Of a stretch of 64,000 nucleotides of DNA, positions 36,523-45,472 are shown piece by piece. Source of the DNA: Sarcina sp034439435 (GTDB taxonomy: Bacteria > Bacillota > Clostridia > Clostridiales > Clostridiaceae); NCBI RefSeq assembly GCF_034439435.1, contig NZ_JAPCKJ010000003.1, forward strand, positions 434,001 to 498,000, read 5' to 3'. The notes beneath the pieces are model-generated. The model saw nothing but the letters and a program-made list of their open reading frames with translations. It was not told the origin of the DNA and did no database searches. Within the stretch, counting starts at the first letter, position 1. Every line of letters begins with the position of its first letter. The position numbers and the translations under genes were made by a program.

Positions 36523-39500
36523 TTATCTATCTGTTCTAAGTGTTAATGATTCCTTAGTTGATAGTTCATCATTGACATACTTAGCAGCTATTTTGAAGTT
36601 GTAAATTGTATGTCTATTTAATCCCTTAAATGTATAACTAGTGTCATCTGCATCTACTTCTCCAACTTTTTTACCATCTTTATAAAGAACATAACCTGTT
36701 AATCCTTCAGCATTCTCTGGTGCCTTCCACTCTACAGTTACATCTTTCTTATTTATAGTTGTAGCTCTAAAGTTATTTACAGGAGATACAACTATACTAT
36801 CTAATGATTTAACAAGATGAGTAGTAGTATCTTGAATTTCTTGTCCACTTGGATGAAGTGATCTAACCTTGACTTCATAGTTACCAGCCTCTTCTGGAGT
36901 CCATTCAAATACGGGATCTTGACTTTCTTCTCTTGATAAAGTCCATTCTGCTTCTCCATCTTTTCTAGTATAGAATTTAAAAGTATAGTATCCTGGATCA
37001 TATTCTGTATTAGCTGTAAATGTTACTTTTTCTCCTTGGAATGATTCATTTACGTCTTTATTTAGTTCTATACCAAATCCTTCTCCATTTTCAAATAAAC
37101 CTAATTCTTCAAGTACATCTATTATATCTTTTCCATCAACAAGTAACTCTGGAACTTTAGAATCATCTATGTTGAAATTTTGTTTTCCATAGTTATTAAA
37201 TAAAGCTATAAAATCTTCAATAGTGACAGTTCCATTTTGATCAAAATCAGGTGAATTTCCTTCGGTGTTTTGAATTTCCTTATCTAAATAGCTCATAACA
37301 ATATTAACATCATGCATATCAATTGCTCCATCTTCGTTTGCATCTCCTGCTATAGTTCTTAAATTTGGAGCAAAGTAACTATCTGTATCTAGATTAACTT
37401 GTCTACCAACTAATTCTCCATTTACATATTTTCCCCCTTTAATATTACCTATAACATTAAAGTGTCCTGGCATTTCAGCAATAATTTTATATTCGCCATC
37501 TGTAATTGGAAGATTAAATGAATATAATCTATCATATCTATAAGTTTTTTCATTATCAGTATCATATCTATTGCCTTTACTATCTAAAGCATATATTTCT
37601 ATATCTGTTGAACCCAAACCAGTCATTGCTATAGATCCATAAACTAAAGTTTCTTTAGTGTCTACTGATTTGATAAAATCTTTAACAGTTTTACTCTCTA
37701 CTTTTACGTCTTGTCCATTAGAATTTTGGAAAGTAGCATCACTACATGCAAAAGCATTGTTTGTAAATTCACCTATACTTACAAAAAAGTCCTCATTAAT
37801 TCCTCTTATATCAGATAACTTGTAAGTTATATCAAATAAATCTAAATCACCAGTTATTCCAACAACCTTATCACCAGTTATTTCAAAGCTTATTTTGTAA
37901 CTAGTCTTTGTATCATAATCTGAAGCTACTTTTTCAAAGTTTATATCAATTTCATTATTATTTTTTTCTAATTCTGCCTTTAATGCTTCTGAAGGTTGTA
38001 TATCAGCAACATCATAAATAGCATTTCCAAAATCATAAAGAACAAAAGTACCCTTTGCTACATCTTCAACATTATTAAATGCTAAAGCAGCTTTAACTTC
38101 TTCTCCTGTCTTTGCATAATCTTTATCTAATTTAAATTCTAAATAACTTTCTCCCTCATTTATAAAAATATAAGGTTCTGATTTAGAAGCAACTTTACCT
38201 GGATTAATAGATCTACCTTCTAATACGAAAGGTCCCTTTTCTAAATCAGCTTTTTCTATACCAGCCAATAAGAAATCTCCATCTTCTTTAGCCCAAGCTC
38301 CTAAAGGTGAAAGCATTCCACCACCTGTTACATAAGTGAATAAAGGATTATTTACCTCAGATTGATCTAAGTAATCCATACCATACTTTGTTTTTAGTTC
38401 TTCAACTATTCCATTACTTATATTTCCTTCAACCCATAAAGCCTCATAGTTATTTCCATCAGCCCAAGCCTTAGTTGAATACATATCTTCAGTAACCTCA
38501 GTTACTCCTGGTTCAAAATTTAATGACATTTTATTTTCTTCAGCATCGTTTATTATTGCCATAGGTAGTGAACCTTTGAATGTAGTTCCATCTGGTCTTA
38601 CGGCAACTAACTCTAACTCATAAATACCATTTTCAAGTAAAATATGCTCATTAGTTATATTTCCATCTTTAAGCTTTTGGATTCTTCCATTTGGAACCAA
38701 TGCACTTATAAGGACCTGACTACCTGTTGGCATCCATGAAGCATCCATATCTCCACCAGCATATCCTAAATACTCTCCACTTTCTTTATATTTAACAAAT
38801 CCATATATTTGAGAAACAGGTTCATTTATTTGAATTCCAACCTCTATATCTGCATACAGATTTGATTGTGTTTCATCTCTATTGAATAAATCTGATGAAG
38901 TCATAGATGTAAGTCCTTCAGCGAATCCACCCATCATACTTGGATAAAATAATTGATCAAATCCTGAATTTTTATATGATACAGAGAATGGCATTTGATA
39001 ATCTTTTTGACTATTTTCTTCAACAATAACTATATAACCTTCGTATATTCCAGTTTCAGCACTTCCTGGCATATTCAGAGTTGCATCTACTGTTACACTA
39101 GAATTAGGCTCTACAGTAATAGTATCTTCCATATTAACAGTAACCCCATTAGTTACCGCATCTTTCGCTCTATCACTTTCTGAATACTTAACACTTACAT
39201 TATAAGTCTTTTCACTATCTGAATTATTTTCTATTGTTATAGGAATTATTTTAGATTTATCACTGGGCTTCTCTTCCTCTTTAGAATATTTTCCAAAGAA
39301 AAGTAAGCCTGTTTTATTAACAAGTTCTCTATTATCAACTCCGTCATAAACTATATTTTCAGCAGTTATATGAGTATCATCATAAACCGCTTCATAAGCA
39401 TTGATTCTTCCTGCTCCTTGTTGATGAACACTATATTCATCACCTCTAAATTGATTTAGATTTTCTGATGTATTCATCATTACAGCTTTAACATCTTCTG

Positions 39501-41406
39501 GCTTATAATCTGGATTTTCTTGAAGTATAAGCGCAGCCACACCAGCTATATGTGGAGCTGCCATTGATGTTCCACTCATTCTTCCATAAGCAACTGAATA
39601 ATCATCTACTTCTGTATTCTTATCATTCATATACTCTGGAACTGTAGAGAATATTTGACTTCCTGGAGCCACAATGTCTGGTCTTATTTCATCCGTTGTA
39701 AGAACTGGCCCAGCTGAGCTAAATTCAGTAATCTCATCTCCTTTAAGTTCTTTATCTGAAAGTTTATTTAATGATAAAGTTATAGTTCCTTCATCAGATA
39801 AATTAGCTTTTATTATTTCTCCCTCAGCTTGGTTTACAGCTATTGCATTTGCAGCCTTACTCTCTCCTTGATTAGGAATTTCATTAGCAGTAGTGTTATT
39901 CATTATAATTACATACTCTGCACCAGCATTTTTTGCATTTGTAGCCTTCTCGACAAATGTAATATCTCCTCTATCCACTAGGGCTACCTTTCCTGTTAAA
40001 TCTTTCCCATTAAAGTCTTCTGCATAGCCTAAGTTACAATAAACAGCTTCATACTCTTTATTATGAGAACTTTCTATAGATTTTGAAAAATCTGTTATAA
40101 CTTGATTGGCAGTTGTTAGTTTTATTCCTTCTCCAACCTCTAACTCATAATCAGCTACGATTAAAGGTGTTGTTGAAGCTCCCACTGCTATTGGTAACTG
40201 AGCAGTACCAGGAGAACCTACCGTTACAGGATTTGGACCTGAATTACCATTAGATATTGCAGTTACAACCCCTGCTAAAGAAGCATTATTAACAGCTGTT
40301 ACTAACGGGTCAAATGGAGTCCCACTAGGACTTCCTAAAGACATATTAATTACATCCATTCCATCTTTAACAGACTTTTCTACAGCCGCTATTATTCCTG
40401 AAGTAGCTCCAGAACCATATTTACCAAGAACTCTATATGAATAAAGCTCTACATCAGGTGCTACTCCTTTAACTGCCATCTTATTTTCTGTATTTTCAGC
40501 CTGTCCTGCTATTGTTCCAGATACGTGAGTTCCATGAGCTGTATAATAAGCATTTCCCCTGGAATCAAACTCTGGTTCTCCACTCTCTTGCCAATCCTCA
40601 TAGGTAGTTTCCATTGGATCTGCATCTCCACCTATGAAGTCCCATCCAATAACATTGTCCATATCTTGAGAATTAGCATCTCCATCTTCAGCTCTAAATC
40701 CTTTATATACATTAGTTAAGTCTGGATGATTGTAGTCTATTCCTGTATCTAAAACACCAACCTTAACTCCTTTTCCTGTTACATTTTCTTTGTGTAACTC
40801 ATCTACTCCAATATGAGGAATACTATCTGCCATTTTTCCCTCTGGCTTATTAGTTATTCCTTCACTATTAGTTTCAACCTTTTCAGGTAAATCTACTTGT
40901 ACTTCTACATCTGGATGTATTCTTTTTACTACTGAACAATTAAGTAGATTTTTTACTTCTGATCCTGGTATTGTTAAACTAACCCCATTGAATACTTCTT
41001 TATAAGAATATTCTATAGATGTATTACCTTTTGAGTTGTATTTTTTAGGCATAGAATTTAAAAATCCCTCAAAAACTTGATGATCTCTCTCAACTTTATC
41101 TTGGGCAAACATCTTTGCTTCTCCACTTTTATTAAACTCCTCTGCCTTTGGTGGACTTACAAATTCAACTATTACAGAAATATTTTCATCTGTTTTTGTA
41201 TCAACACCATCAATAATTTTTTTCTCAACAACCTCAGCATCATCCTTTTTTAGATATGAAGAATCTAGTTTATATTCTCTAGTAATTTTAGAGTCATTAC
41301 CATTTTCCTCTCTAACCGTAGCATAAGAAACTACCGGACTAACATTAGCGGCTAAGACCAATGCTAAAGAAAGCCCACACATGGACTTTACTTTCCTTTT
41401 AATCAT
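36523..41406 (-). CDS. secreted subtilisin-family (S8) protease with cohesin-like, dockerin and FN3 modules
   Basis: Large cell-envelope-type serine protease of 1627 residues, likely acting outside the cell on host or matrix proteins. After a signal peptide (about 1-30) and an inhibitor-type propeptide (about 70-180), the catalytic triad is Asp220 (GVLDTGIDYNHPDL), His291 (HGTHVSGT) and Ser614 (SGTSMAAPHIAG), with a protease-associated domain inserted between His and Ser. A C5a-peptidase-like FN3 segment follows. About 1075-1240 resembles a cohesin fold, 1354-1410 is a type I-like dockerin with two calcium loops (DANEDGAIDMHD and DFDQNGTVTIED), and the last 90 residues are an FN3 domain nearly identical to that of the GH101 enzyme. 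No LPXTG is present; the dockerin suggests non-covalent assembly with other secreted enzymes. The start has a GGGGGAAATTTT site. Confidence 0.9.
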   Translation of the reverse strand: MIKRKVKSMCGLSLALVLAANVSPVVSYATVREENGNDSKITREYKLDSSYLKKDDAEVVEKKIIDGVDTKTDENISVIVEFVSPPKAEEFNKSGEAKMFAQDKVERDHQVFEGFLNSMPKKYNSKGNTSIEYSYKEVFNGVSLTIPGSEVKNLLNCSVVKRIHPDVEVQVDLPEKVETNSEGITNKPEGKMADSIPHIGVDELHKENVTGKGVKVGVLDTGIDYNHPDLTNVYKGFRAEDGDANSQDMDNVIGWDFIGGDADPMETTYEDWQESGEPEFDSRGNAYYTAHGTHVSGTIAGQAENTENKMAVKGVAPDVELYSYRVLGKYGSGATSGIIAAVEKSVKDGMDVINMSLGSPSGTPFDPLVTAVNNASLAGVVTAISNGNSGPNPVTVGSPGTAQLPIAVGASTTPLIVADYELEVGEGIKLTTANQVITDFSKSIESSHNKEYEAVYCNLGYAEDFNGKDLTGKVALVDRGDITFVEKATNAKNAGAEYVIIMNNTTANEIPNQGESKAANAIAVNQAEGEIIKANLSDEGTITLSLNKLSDKELKGDEITEFSSAGPVLTTDEIRPDIVAPGSQIFSTVPEYMNDKNTEVDDYSVAYGRMSGTSMAAPHIAGVAALILQENPDYKPEDVKAVMMNTSENLNQFRGDEYSVHQQGAGRINAYEAVYDDTHITAENIVYDGVDNRELVNKTGLLFFGKYSKEEEKPSDKSKIIPITIENNSDSEKTYNVSVKYSESDRAKDAVTNGVTVNMEDTITVEPNSSVTVDATLNMPGSAETGIYEGYIVIVEENSQKDYQMPFSVSYKNSGFDQLFYPSMMGGFAEGLTSMTSSDLFNRDETQSNLYADIEVGIQINEPVSQIYGFVKYKESGEYLGYAGGDMDASWMPTGSQVLISALVPNGRIQKLKDGNITNEHILLENGIYELELVAVRPDGTTFKGSLPMAIINDAEENKMSLNFEPGVTEVTEDMYSTKAWADGNNYEALWVEGNISNGIVEELKTKYGMDYLDQSEVNNPLFTYVTGGGMLSPLGAWAKEDGDFLLAGIEKADLEKGPFVLEGRSINPGKVASKSEPYIFINEGESYLEFKLDKDYAKTGEEVKAALAFNNVEDVAKGTFVLYDFGNAIYDVADIQPSEALKAELEKNNNEIDINFEKVASDYDTKTSYKISFEITGDKVVGITGDLDLFDITYKLSDIRGINEDFFVSIGEFTNNAFACSDATFQNSNGQDVKVESKTVKDFIKSVDTKETLVYGSIAMTGLGSTDIEIYALDSKGNRYDTDNEKTYRYDRLYSFNLPITDGEYKIIAEMPGHFNVIGNIKGGKYVNGELVGRQVNLDTDSYFAPNLRTIAGDANEDGAIDMHDVNIVMSYLDKEIQNTEGNSPDFDQNGTVTIEDFIALFNNYGKQNFNIDDSKVPELLVDGKDIIDVLEELGLFENGEGFGIELNKDVNESFQGEKVTFTANTEYDPGYYTFKFYTRKDGEAEWTLSREESQDPVFEWTPEEAGNYEVKVRSLHPSGQEIQDTTTHLVKSLDSIVVSPVNNFRATTINKKDVTVEWKAPENAEGLTGYVLYKDGKKVGEVDADDTSYTFKGLNRHTIYNFKIAAKYVNDELSTKESLTLRTDR

Positions 41407-41686
41407 AAAATTTCCCCCTCTTCATTTAAATCACTGATAACAATTACATAATATTTTTTCATTTTATTTAATAAACCCCAAACATAAAATGAATATTTTT
41501 ATCATTTTATCAATGTAAATTCGATTATAATGTAACTCCATTCTTTTGTAAATATATTACATTTATTTTCTTAATAATATAAATTTATTATTTTTTAACT
41601 TGATCAAGTTAATTTTTTATTTATCTTTAGTAATATTTTTTCATGTAGAAAATAATATTCTTTGAAATTTATAGAAAAATAAGACT

Positions 41687-41758
41687 CTGTTTTAAACTAG
41701 TATTGATTTTTAGCTAGATCTGAAGAGTTATCCCCAAACCAATGTTCACATAAAACAG
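41687..41758. repeat. palindromic dispersed repeat, copy E (short form)
   Basis: CTGTTTTAAACTAGTATTGA and TTTTTAGCTAGATCTGAAGA then CCAATGTTCACATAAAACAG: both terminal arms with little between them, as in copy C. The rest of 41407-41686 is AT-rich sequence upstream of the subtilase; I could not pick a promoter or VirR box with confidence. Confidence 0.65.
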
Positions 41759-41768
41759 CGCCAAAAAT

Positions 41769-41810
41769 AAAAAGGCTAGTAAACTTTAAAAGTTACTAAC
41801 CTTTTTATAA
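41769..41810 (-). terminator. terminator of the 119-residue helical protein gene
   Basis: AAAAAGGCTAGTAAACTTT and AAAGTTACTAACCTTTTT form a long stem with one mismatch, immediately past the gene's stop. Confidence 0.8.
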
Positions 41811-41816
41811 AAATTA

Positions 41817-42176
41817 TTAAAATTCTATTGTTGAAATTCTTCTTAATGCTTCTAAAACATCACTATTAATATTTATTGATGCTTCTCCTAATACAGCATA
41901 AACATTTCTTGCCTTTTCTAAAATATGTTTTATATCTTCATTTTCTTCGTATCTCTTATAAACTGCCACAAAATCAAAAATTATTGCAGAGGCTCTTTGG
42001 ATATTATCTCTTAAATTATCTTTAAATCCTGGTGTACCTAAAGCATACTCATTTGAAAAAACTTTTGGCTCATCTAAATATATTTCTAACTTTTCTTTTA
42101 CTAAAGCCATAGCATTTGAATATTCCTCTTTACAAGTTGAAACTATGCCCTTATTAATTTCTATATTTTTTTCCAT
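41817..42176 (-). CDS. small helical protein, function unknown
   Basis: A 119-residue soluble protein predicted to be mainly helical, with no cysteines beyond one near the N-terminus and no transmembrane segment. The pattern (CKEEYSNAMALVKEKLEIYL, RDNIQRASAIIFDFVAVYKRYEE, ILEKARNVYAVLGEASI) looks like a helical bundle. I do not recognise the family. The frame opens at 42185 but that ATG touches the AAGGAG ribosome binding site; 42176 is correctly spaced. The 460 bases to the Nudix gene are AT-rich and show no further gene. Confidence 0.7.
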   Translation of the reverse strand: MEKNIEINKGIVSTCKEEYSNAMALVKEKLEIYLDEPKVFSNEYALGTPGFKDNLRDNIQRASAIIFDFVAVYKRYEENEDIKHILEKARNVYAVLGEASININSDVLEALRRISTIEF

Positions 42177-42636
42177 CAAAATCATCTCCTTACTTATTTC
42201 CTTTGTACTCTTTACCTATAATAATTAGTATTTCTATCTTTTTTAATTATATAAAAAGATAATATAATTTTTATATTTTGATCCTAATCGGCAATAAAAT
42301 ATTAAAAGTTATTTAGATTAACTTTAATTCCCATTAGTAATATGATTATATCTTACAAAAGAAAAAAAGGAAATATTTATTTAAATTTTAATTAATTTTT
42401 TGTTAATGTGCACAAAAATATATGTTTTCATAGAGATTCTCTAATTAATAAATTTCAAAAATAAATGGTATCATATAAATCAATGTTATTAATCTTCTAT
42501 TGTTAATATTAAAATTTTAAATAAGTTAAAACAACGAGACCTAAGCACCTAGTATAAAAATTTATTCTTTTTAACATACATTCCCTTTTATTATGAGATA
42601 TAATTTAAATAAAAAAATACTTAGGTGGTGTTTAAG

Positions 42637-43203
42637 ATGAACTATATTAAGGATATAAAAAATTATATTCCATTTAATGAACAAGAAAAAAAAGATAAAG
42701 AATTATTTTTAAAATGCTTAAATGATTTTGATGATATATTAACAAGAAATAATACAATTACCCATTTAACTAGTTCTGCCTTTGCAGTAAATAAAGATAG
42801 AAATAAGTTTTTGATGATTCATCATAATATATATAATTCATGGGCATGGACTGGCGGTCATTCAGATGGAGATGAAGATCAACTTCAAGTTGCTTTAAAA
42901 GAATTAAAAGAAGAAACTGGTGTTAAGGATGCTAAACCTCTTCTAGAGAAAGCTTTTGCACTAGATGTTTTGACTGTAAATGGTCATATAAAAAGAGGTG
43001 AATATGTATCATCTCACCTACATCTAAATCTTACTTATTTAATTGAATGCTCTGAAAATGAATCACTTACTCTTAAGGAAGATGAAAATAGTGGTGTTAT
43101 GTGGATTCCTTTTGATAAAATAAAAGATTATTGTAGTGAACCTCACATGATTCCAATATATGAAAAGCTAATAAGCAAACTAGAAACTCAAACTAAATTT
43201 TAA
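42637..43203 (+). CDS. Nudix-family hydrolase
   Basis: Hydrolyses a nucleoside diphosphate linked to another moiety; the substrate is unknown. The 188-residue protein has a Nudix box at about residues 74-96 (GGHSDGDEDQLQVALKELKE then ETGV), with the usual Arg of REUxEE replaced by Lys. The catalytic glutamates are intact. A helical N-terminal segment of about 45 residues precedes the Nudix fold. The start at 42637 follows TTAGGTGGTG; the frame's earlier GTG lies in that site. Confidence 0.88.
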   Translation: MNYIKDIKNYIPFNEQEKKDKELFLKCLNDFDDILTRNNTITHLTSSAFAVNKDRNKFLMIHHNIYNSWAWTGGHSDGDEDQLQVALKELKEETGVKDAKPLLEKAFALDVLTVNGHIKRGEYVSSHLHLNLTYLIECSENESLTLKEDENSGVMWIPFDKIKDYCSEPHMIPIYEKLISKLETQTKF

Positions 43204-43217
43204 GATAAAAAAATTAA

Positions 43218-43289
43218 AGCTATGTCTTAAATTCATATGTATTTTTAGATAATATCTAAAAATCCTATTTATTTAAGACATAGCTTTTA
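43218..43289. terminator. bidirectional terminator, possibly a minimal repeat copy
   Basis: AAAGCTATGTCTTAAAT and ATTTAAGACATAGCTTTT enclose an inner ATTTTTAGATA/TATCTAAAAAT stem, giving one 70-base hairpin between the convergent Nudix and CLC genes. The ends and the TTTTTAGATA core recall the short forms of the dispersed repeat (copy C), so the terminator may have arisen from one. Confidence 0.7.
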
Positions 43290-43332
43290 AACTACTAAAT
43301 TCATTTTTAAGTTTAATTATTTATTATAAAAA

Positions 43333-44589
43333 TTATGCAACCTTTTTAATATCCTCTTTTTGATTTCCTCGTGCATCCCATTTCTTTAAGACATAAGCTG
43401 ATAAAAATGCAGCTATTAACATAACCCATATTAATGAACTTGGGAAGAATAATACTAACAAAAGTAAAGTAACTACAGCATTTCTTAAAACCGCACTTGT
43501 AAATGCAGTTGTAATTATAGTAACTGTGACAACTGGGTCAATTGAGAATATGGCTGAAAGAGCATATCCCATTGAAACTCCTGAAAATATTACTGGAAAT
43601 ATGTGTCCACCTCTCCATCCAGTAGATAAACAAACCTCTGTTAGGAACAATTTCACTAAACTAATTAATATAAGAATCCATACTGATAAAGTACTCCATT
43701 CCTTAACCAATTCTTTTACTTCATGTTCTCCTGAAAATAGTGTATATGGTAATAGTGTACCAACTATACCTAAAATTAGTCCTCCAATTAATGCTCTTAT
43801 TATCTTATAGTTTTTTAAGGGTAAAAAAACTTTATGTAGAATTTTCCCATATAATCCATATAATAATGCCATTAAAATTCCACAAACTATTAATGGTATT
43901 ATTGATACTACTTCACCAATTCCAAGACTAAAATTTCCAAAGTGAACTATAAAAGATGGTCTATTATCAATTTGCGATAATAGAATTAAAACAGCAAATC
44001 CAGCAGCTGTTGTAATTGAATAAATTATTGTTTTAATATTCTTTCTTACTTTAGAATCATCATCTTCTATTAAAGGTGTTAGTCCTATTAATGGTGCATG
44101 AAATATAAGTCCTAATGCAGCTTCCATACTAAATTGTGTTACTACACTATCGTATTTTTGTAACTCTTTGTCCTTAACAGTCCATTTTAAAACATCTCCA
44201 ACTAAAGTAGAAAGTCCTCCTATAATATTAACAAGAGCAGCTTCTGGTCCTAAACTTGCTCCAAAAAATAAGGTAATTAAGGCTGATACACAGGCCTTTG
44301 GAACATTTTTATAATCTACTCTCTTGGTTTCTTTGAATTCTGCCATAACTTCTGGCATAAGTTTTGGATATTCCCCTAAATATTTTTGACATAATCCTAC
44401 TAAAATTCCACCAATACTACATACTAATATTGTCCAGTATGGAAAATTAAATTTTCCAGGTAATTCATTCCATATAAAATGTATTCCTAAACTAACAATA
44501 GATAAAAAAAGCCAACTGACAGCTCCTACTATTCCTCCTAGAAATACACCATAAAGAATTAAAATTCCTAAACTAAAATATTTTTTCAT
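43333..44589 (-). CDS. CLC-type ion channel/transporter protein (YfeO-like)
   Basis: Membrane protein of 418 residues with about ten hydrophobic helices and a CLC-like layout: LFFGASLGPEAALVNIIGG corresponds to the GREGP anion-site region and STGWRGGHIFPVIFSG to the later GGxFxP region. The gating glutamate of CLC exchangers is absent here (the GREGP equivalent reads ASLGP), as in YfeO-like members. Whether it moves chloride, fluoride or something else is not clear. Two tiny membrane-protein genes precede it in the same direction with short gaps, suggesting one operon. Confidence 0.82.
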   Translation of the reverse strand: MKKYFSLGILILYGVFLGGIVGAVSWLFLSIVSLGIHFIWNELPGKFNFPYWTILVCSIGGILVGLCQKYLGEYPKLMPEVMAEFKETKRVDYKNVPKACVSALITLFFGASLGPEAALVNIIGGLSTLVGDVLKWTVKDKELQKYDSVVTQFSMEAALGLIFHAPLIGLTPLIEDDDSKVRKNIKTIIYSITTAAGFAVLILLSQIDNRPSFIVHFGNFSLGIGEVVSIIPLIVCGILMALLYGLYGKILHKVFLPLKNYKIIRALIGGLILGIVGTLLPYTLFSGEHEVKELVKEWSTLSVWILILISLVKLFLTEVCLSTGWRGGHIFPVIFSGVSMGYALSAIFSIDPVVTVTIITTAFTSAVLRNAVVTLLLLVLFFPSSLIWVMLIAAFLSAYVLKKWDARGNQKEDIKKVA

Positions 44590-44630
44590 TCCTAAAGTTT
44601 CTCCTTAACTAATCCTTTGTTTTGTAACAT

Positions 44631-44810
44631 TTAATCCTCTTTATTTATAATACCACATATTAATCCTAATAATGCAAGTACTACATAATACACATCACTT
44701 GATATTCTTAGTCCAAAAAGCTCATATACCGCATTTATAAACATACGATCAAAATTAAATATACTTAATATCCAAGCAATTAATAAACCCCATAATAATC
44801 CACCTAACAC
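44631..44810 (-). CDS. small membrane protein, paralog 1, upstream of the CLC gene
   Basis: A 59-residue ORF starting at GTG with GGAG eight bases upstream. It begins with a hydrophobic helix (LLWGLLIAWILSIFNFDRMF), has a short polar loop and a second helix (YYVVLALLGLICGII), ending in NKED. It aligns end to end with the next ORF upstream (44846-45019): shared GGL, AWILS.F.FD.M.IN and YYV..AL.GLI. Its stop is 41 bases before the CLC start. It looks like a small two-helix membrane protein, perhaps a CLC accessory subunit; that role is inference from position only. Confidence 0.65.
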   Translation of the reverse strand: MLGGLLWGLLIAWILSIFNFDRMFINAVYELFGLRISSDVYYVVLALLGLICGIINKED

Positions 44811-44845
44811 TTAATTCACTCCCTATATTTACTAATATAAAAACG

Positions 44846-45019
44846 TCAATATTTCAAAATATGACTTATTAATCCTATCAAAGCAAAAATAACATAATAA
44901 AGATCTTTTGATACCTCTATATCAAAAACCTCATGTATTGAATTTATTACCATACTATCAAAATCAAATAAACTTAAAATCCATGCAACAAATAGACCTC
45001 CCAATAATCCACTTAACAT
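44846..45019 (-). CDS. small membrane protein, paralog 2, upstream of the CLC gene
   Basis: A 57-residue ORF with a strong GGAGGAG ribosome binding site four bases before the ATG. It has two hydrophobic segments (LLGGLFVAWILSLFDFDSMV and YYVIFALIGLISHILKY) and is clearly related to the downstream 59-residue ORF, about half identical. The pair arose by tandem duplication and both frames are intact, which argues for selection at the protein level. Confidence 0.7.
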   Translation of the reverse strand: MLSGLLGGLFVAWILSLFDFDSMVINSIHEVFDIEVSKDLYYVIFALIGLISHILKY

Positions 45020-45123
45020 ACTCTCCTCCTTTGAAACATTAATTAACTTTAATCCTTTTAACTTAATATATTTTCTTAACTTAAATTTGATTACTTATTG
45101 AAAGTTGATTTTTAAATTAATAA

Positions 45124-45170
45124 AAAGAATGGACTTAATTTAGAAAAATTTGATTTCTAAATTAAGTCCA
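45124..45170 (-). terminator. terminator of the 47-residue peptide gene
   Basis: GGACTTAATTTAGAAA and TTTCTAAATTAAGTCC form a perfect 16-pair stem, followed by ATTCTTTTTATT on the minus strand. Confidence 0.9.
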
Positions 45171-45178
45171 TAATCTTG

Positions 45179-45322
45179 CTATTTCATTGGGTTTTTAGAA
45201 GTTGATGTCCATTGGTTATCTCCTGCAGTCTTTGGTTGCCTATCCTTCGCAGGAACCATGTTAGGATCAACAGTTGTTGATGTCCATTGATTATTTGTTG
45301 CTGATTTTAATTTTTTTTCCAT
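45179..45322 (-). CDS. 47-residue peptide with two NQWTST repeats
   Basis: A short ORF with an AGAGG site ten bases before the ATG and a perfect terminator right after the stop. The peptide is basic, hydrophilic and without cysteines or a signal sequence. NQWTST occurs at residues 11-16 and again at 36-41, each preceded by an Ala/Gly and Asn/Asp pair, separated by a Pro/Lys-rich stretch (VDPNMVPAKDRQPKTAG). I do not recognise it. Its own transcript, tight terminator and internal repeat support a real gene. Possible roles include a signalling or spore peptide, but there is no direct evidence. Confidence 0.6.
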   Translation of the reverse strand: MEKKLKSATNNQWTSTTVDPNMVPAKDRQPKTAGDNQWTSTSKNPMK

Positions 45323-45435
45323 AATTATTTTACCTCTTTCTATTTCTATTGAAGCTTAATTTTAAATAAAAATACTTCAAAAATATCTTTTGTAATTATA
45401 AATTTTTCATCCTAGGTATTTATTAGAAACTTTAA

Positions 45436-45465
45436 TTGACTTATTTTAAACTTTTGATATATAAT
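45436..45465 (+). promoter_or_regulatory. promoter of leuS
   Basis: TTGACT (45436-45441) and TATAAT (45460-45465) with an 18-base spacer, just before the T-box leader. Confidence 0.75.
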
Positions 45466-45472
45466 ATATAAA

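Noticed and set aside
41407..41686. VirR boxes upstream of the subtilase
   Set aside because: No CCCAGTTNTNCAC-like pair was found here or upstream of the GH101 gene.
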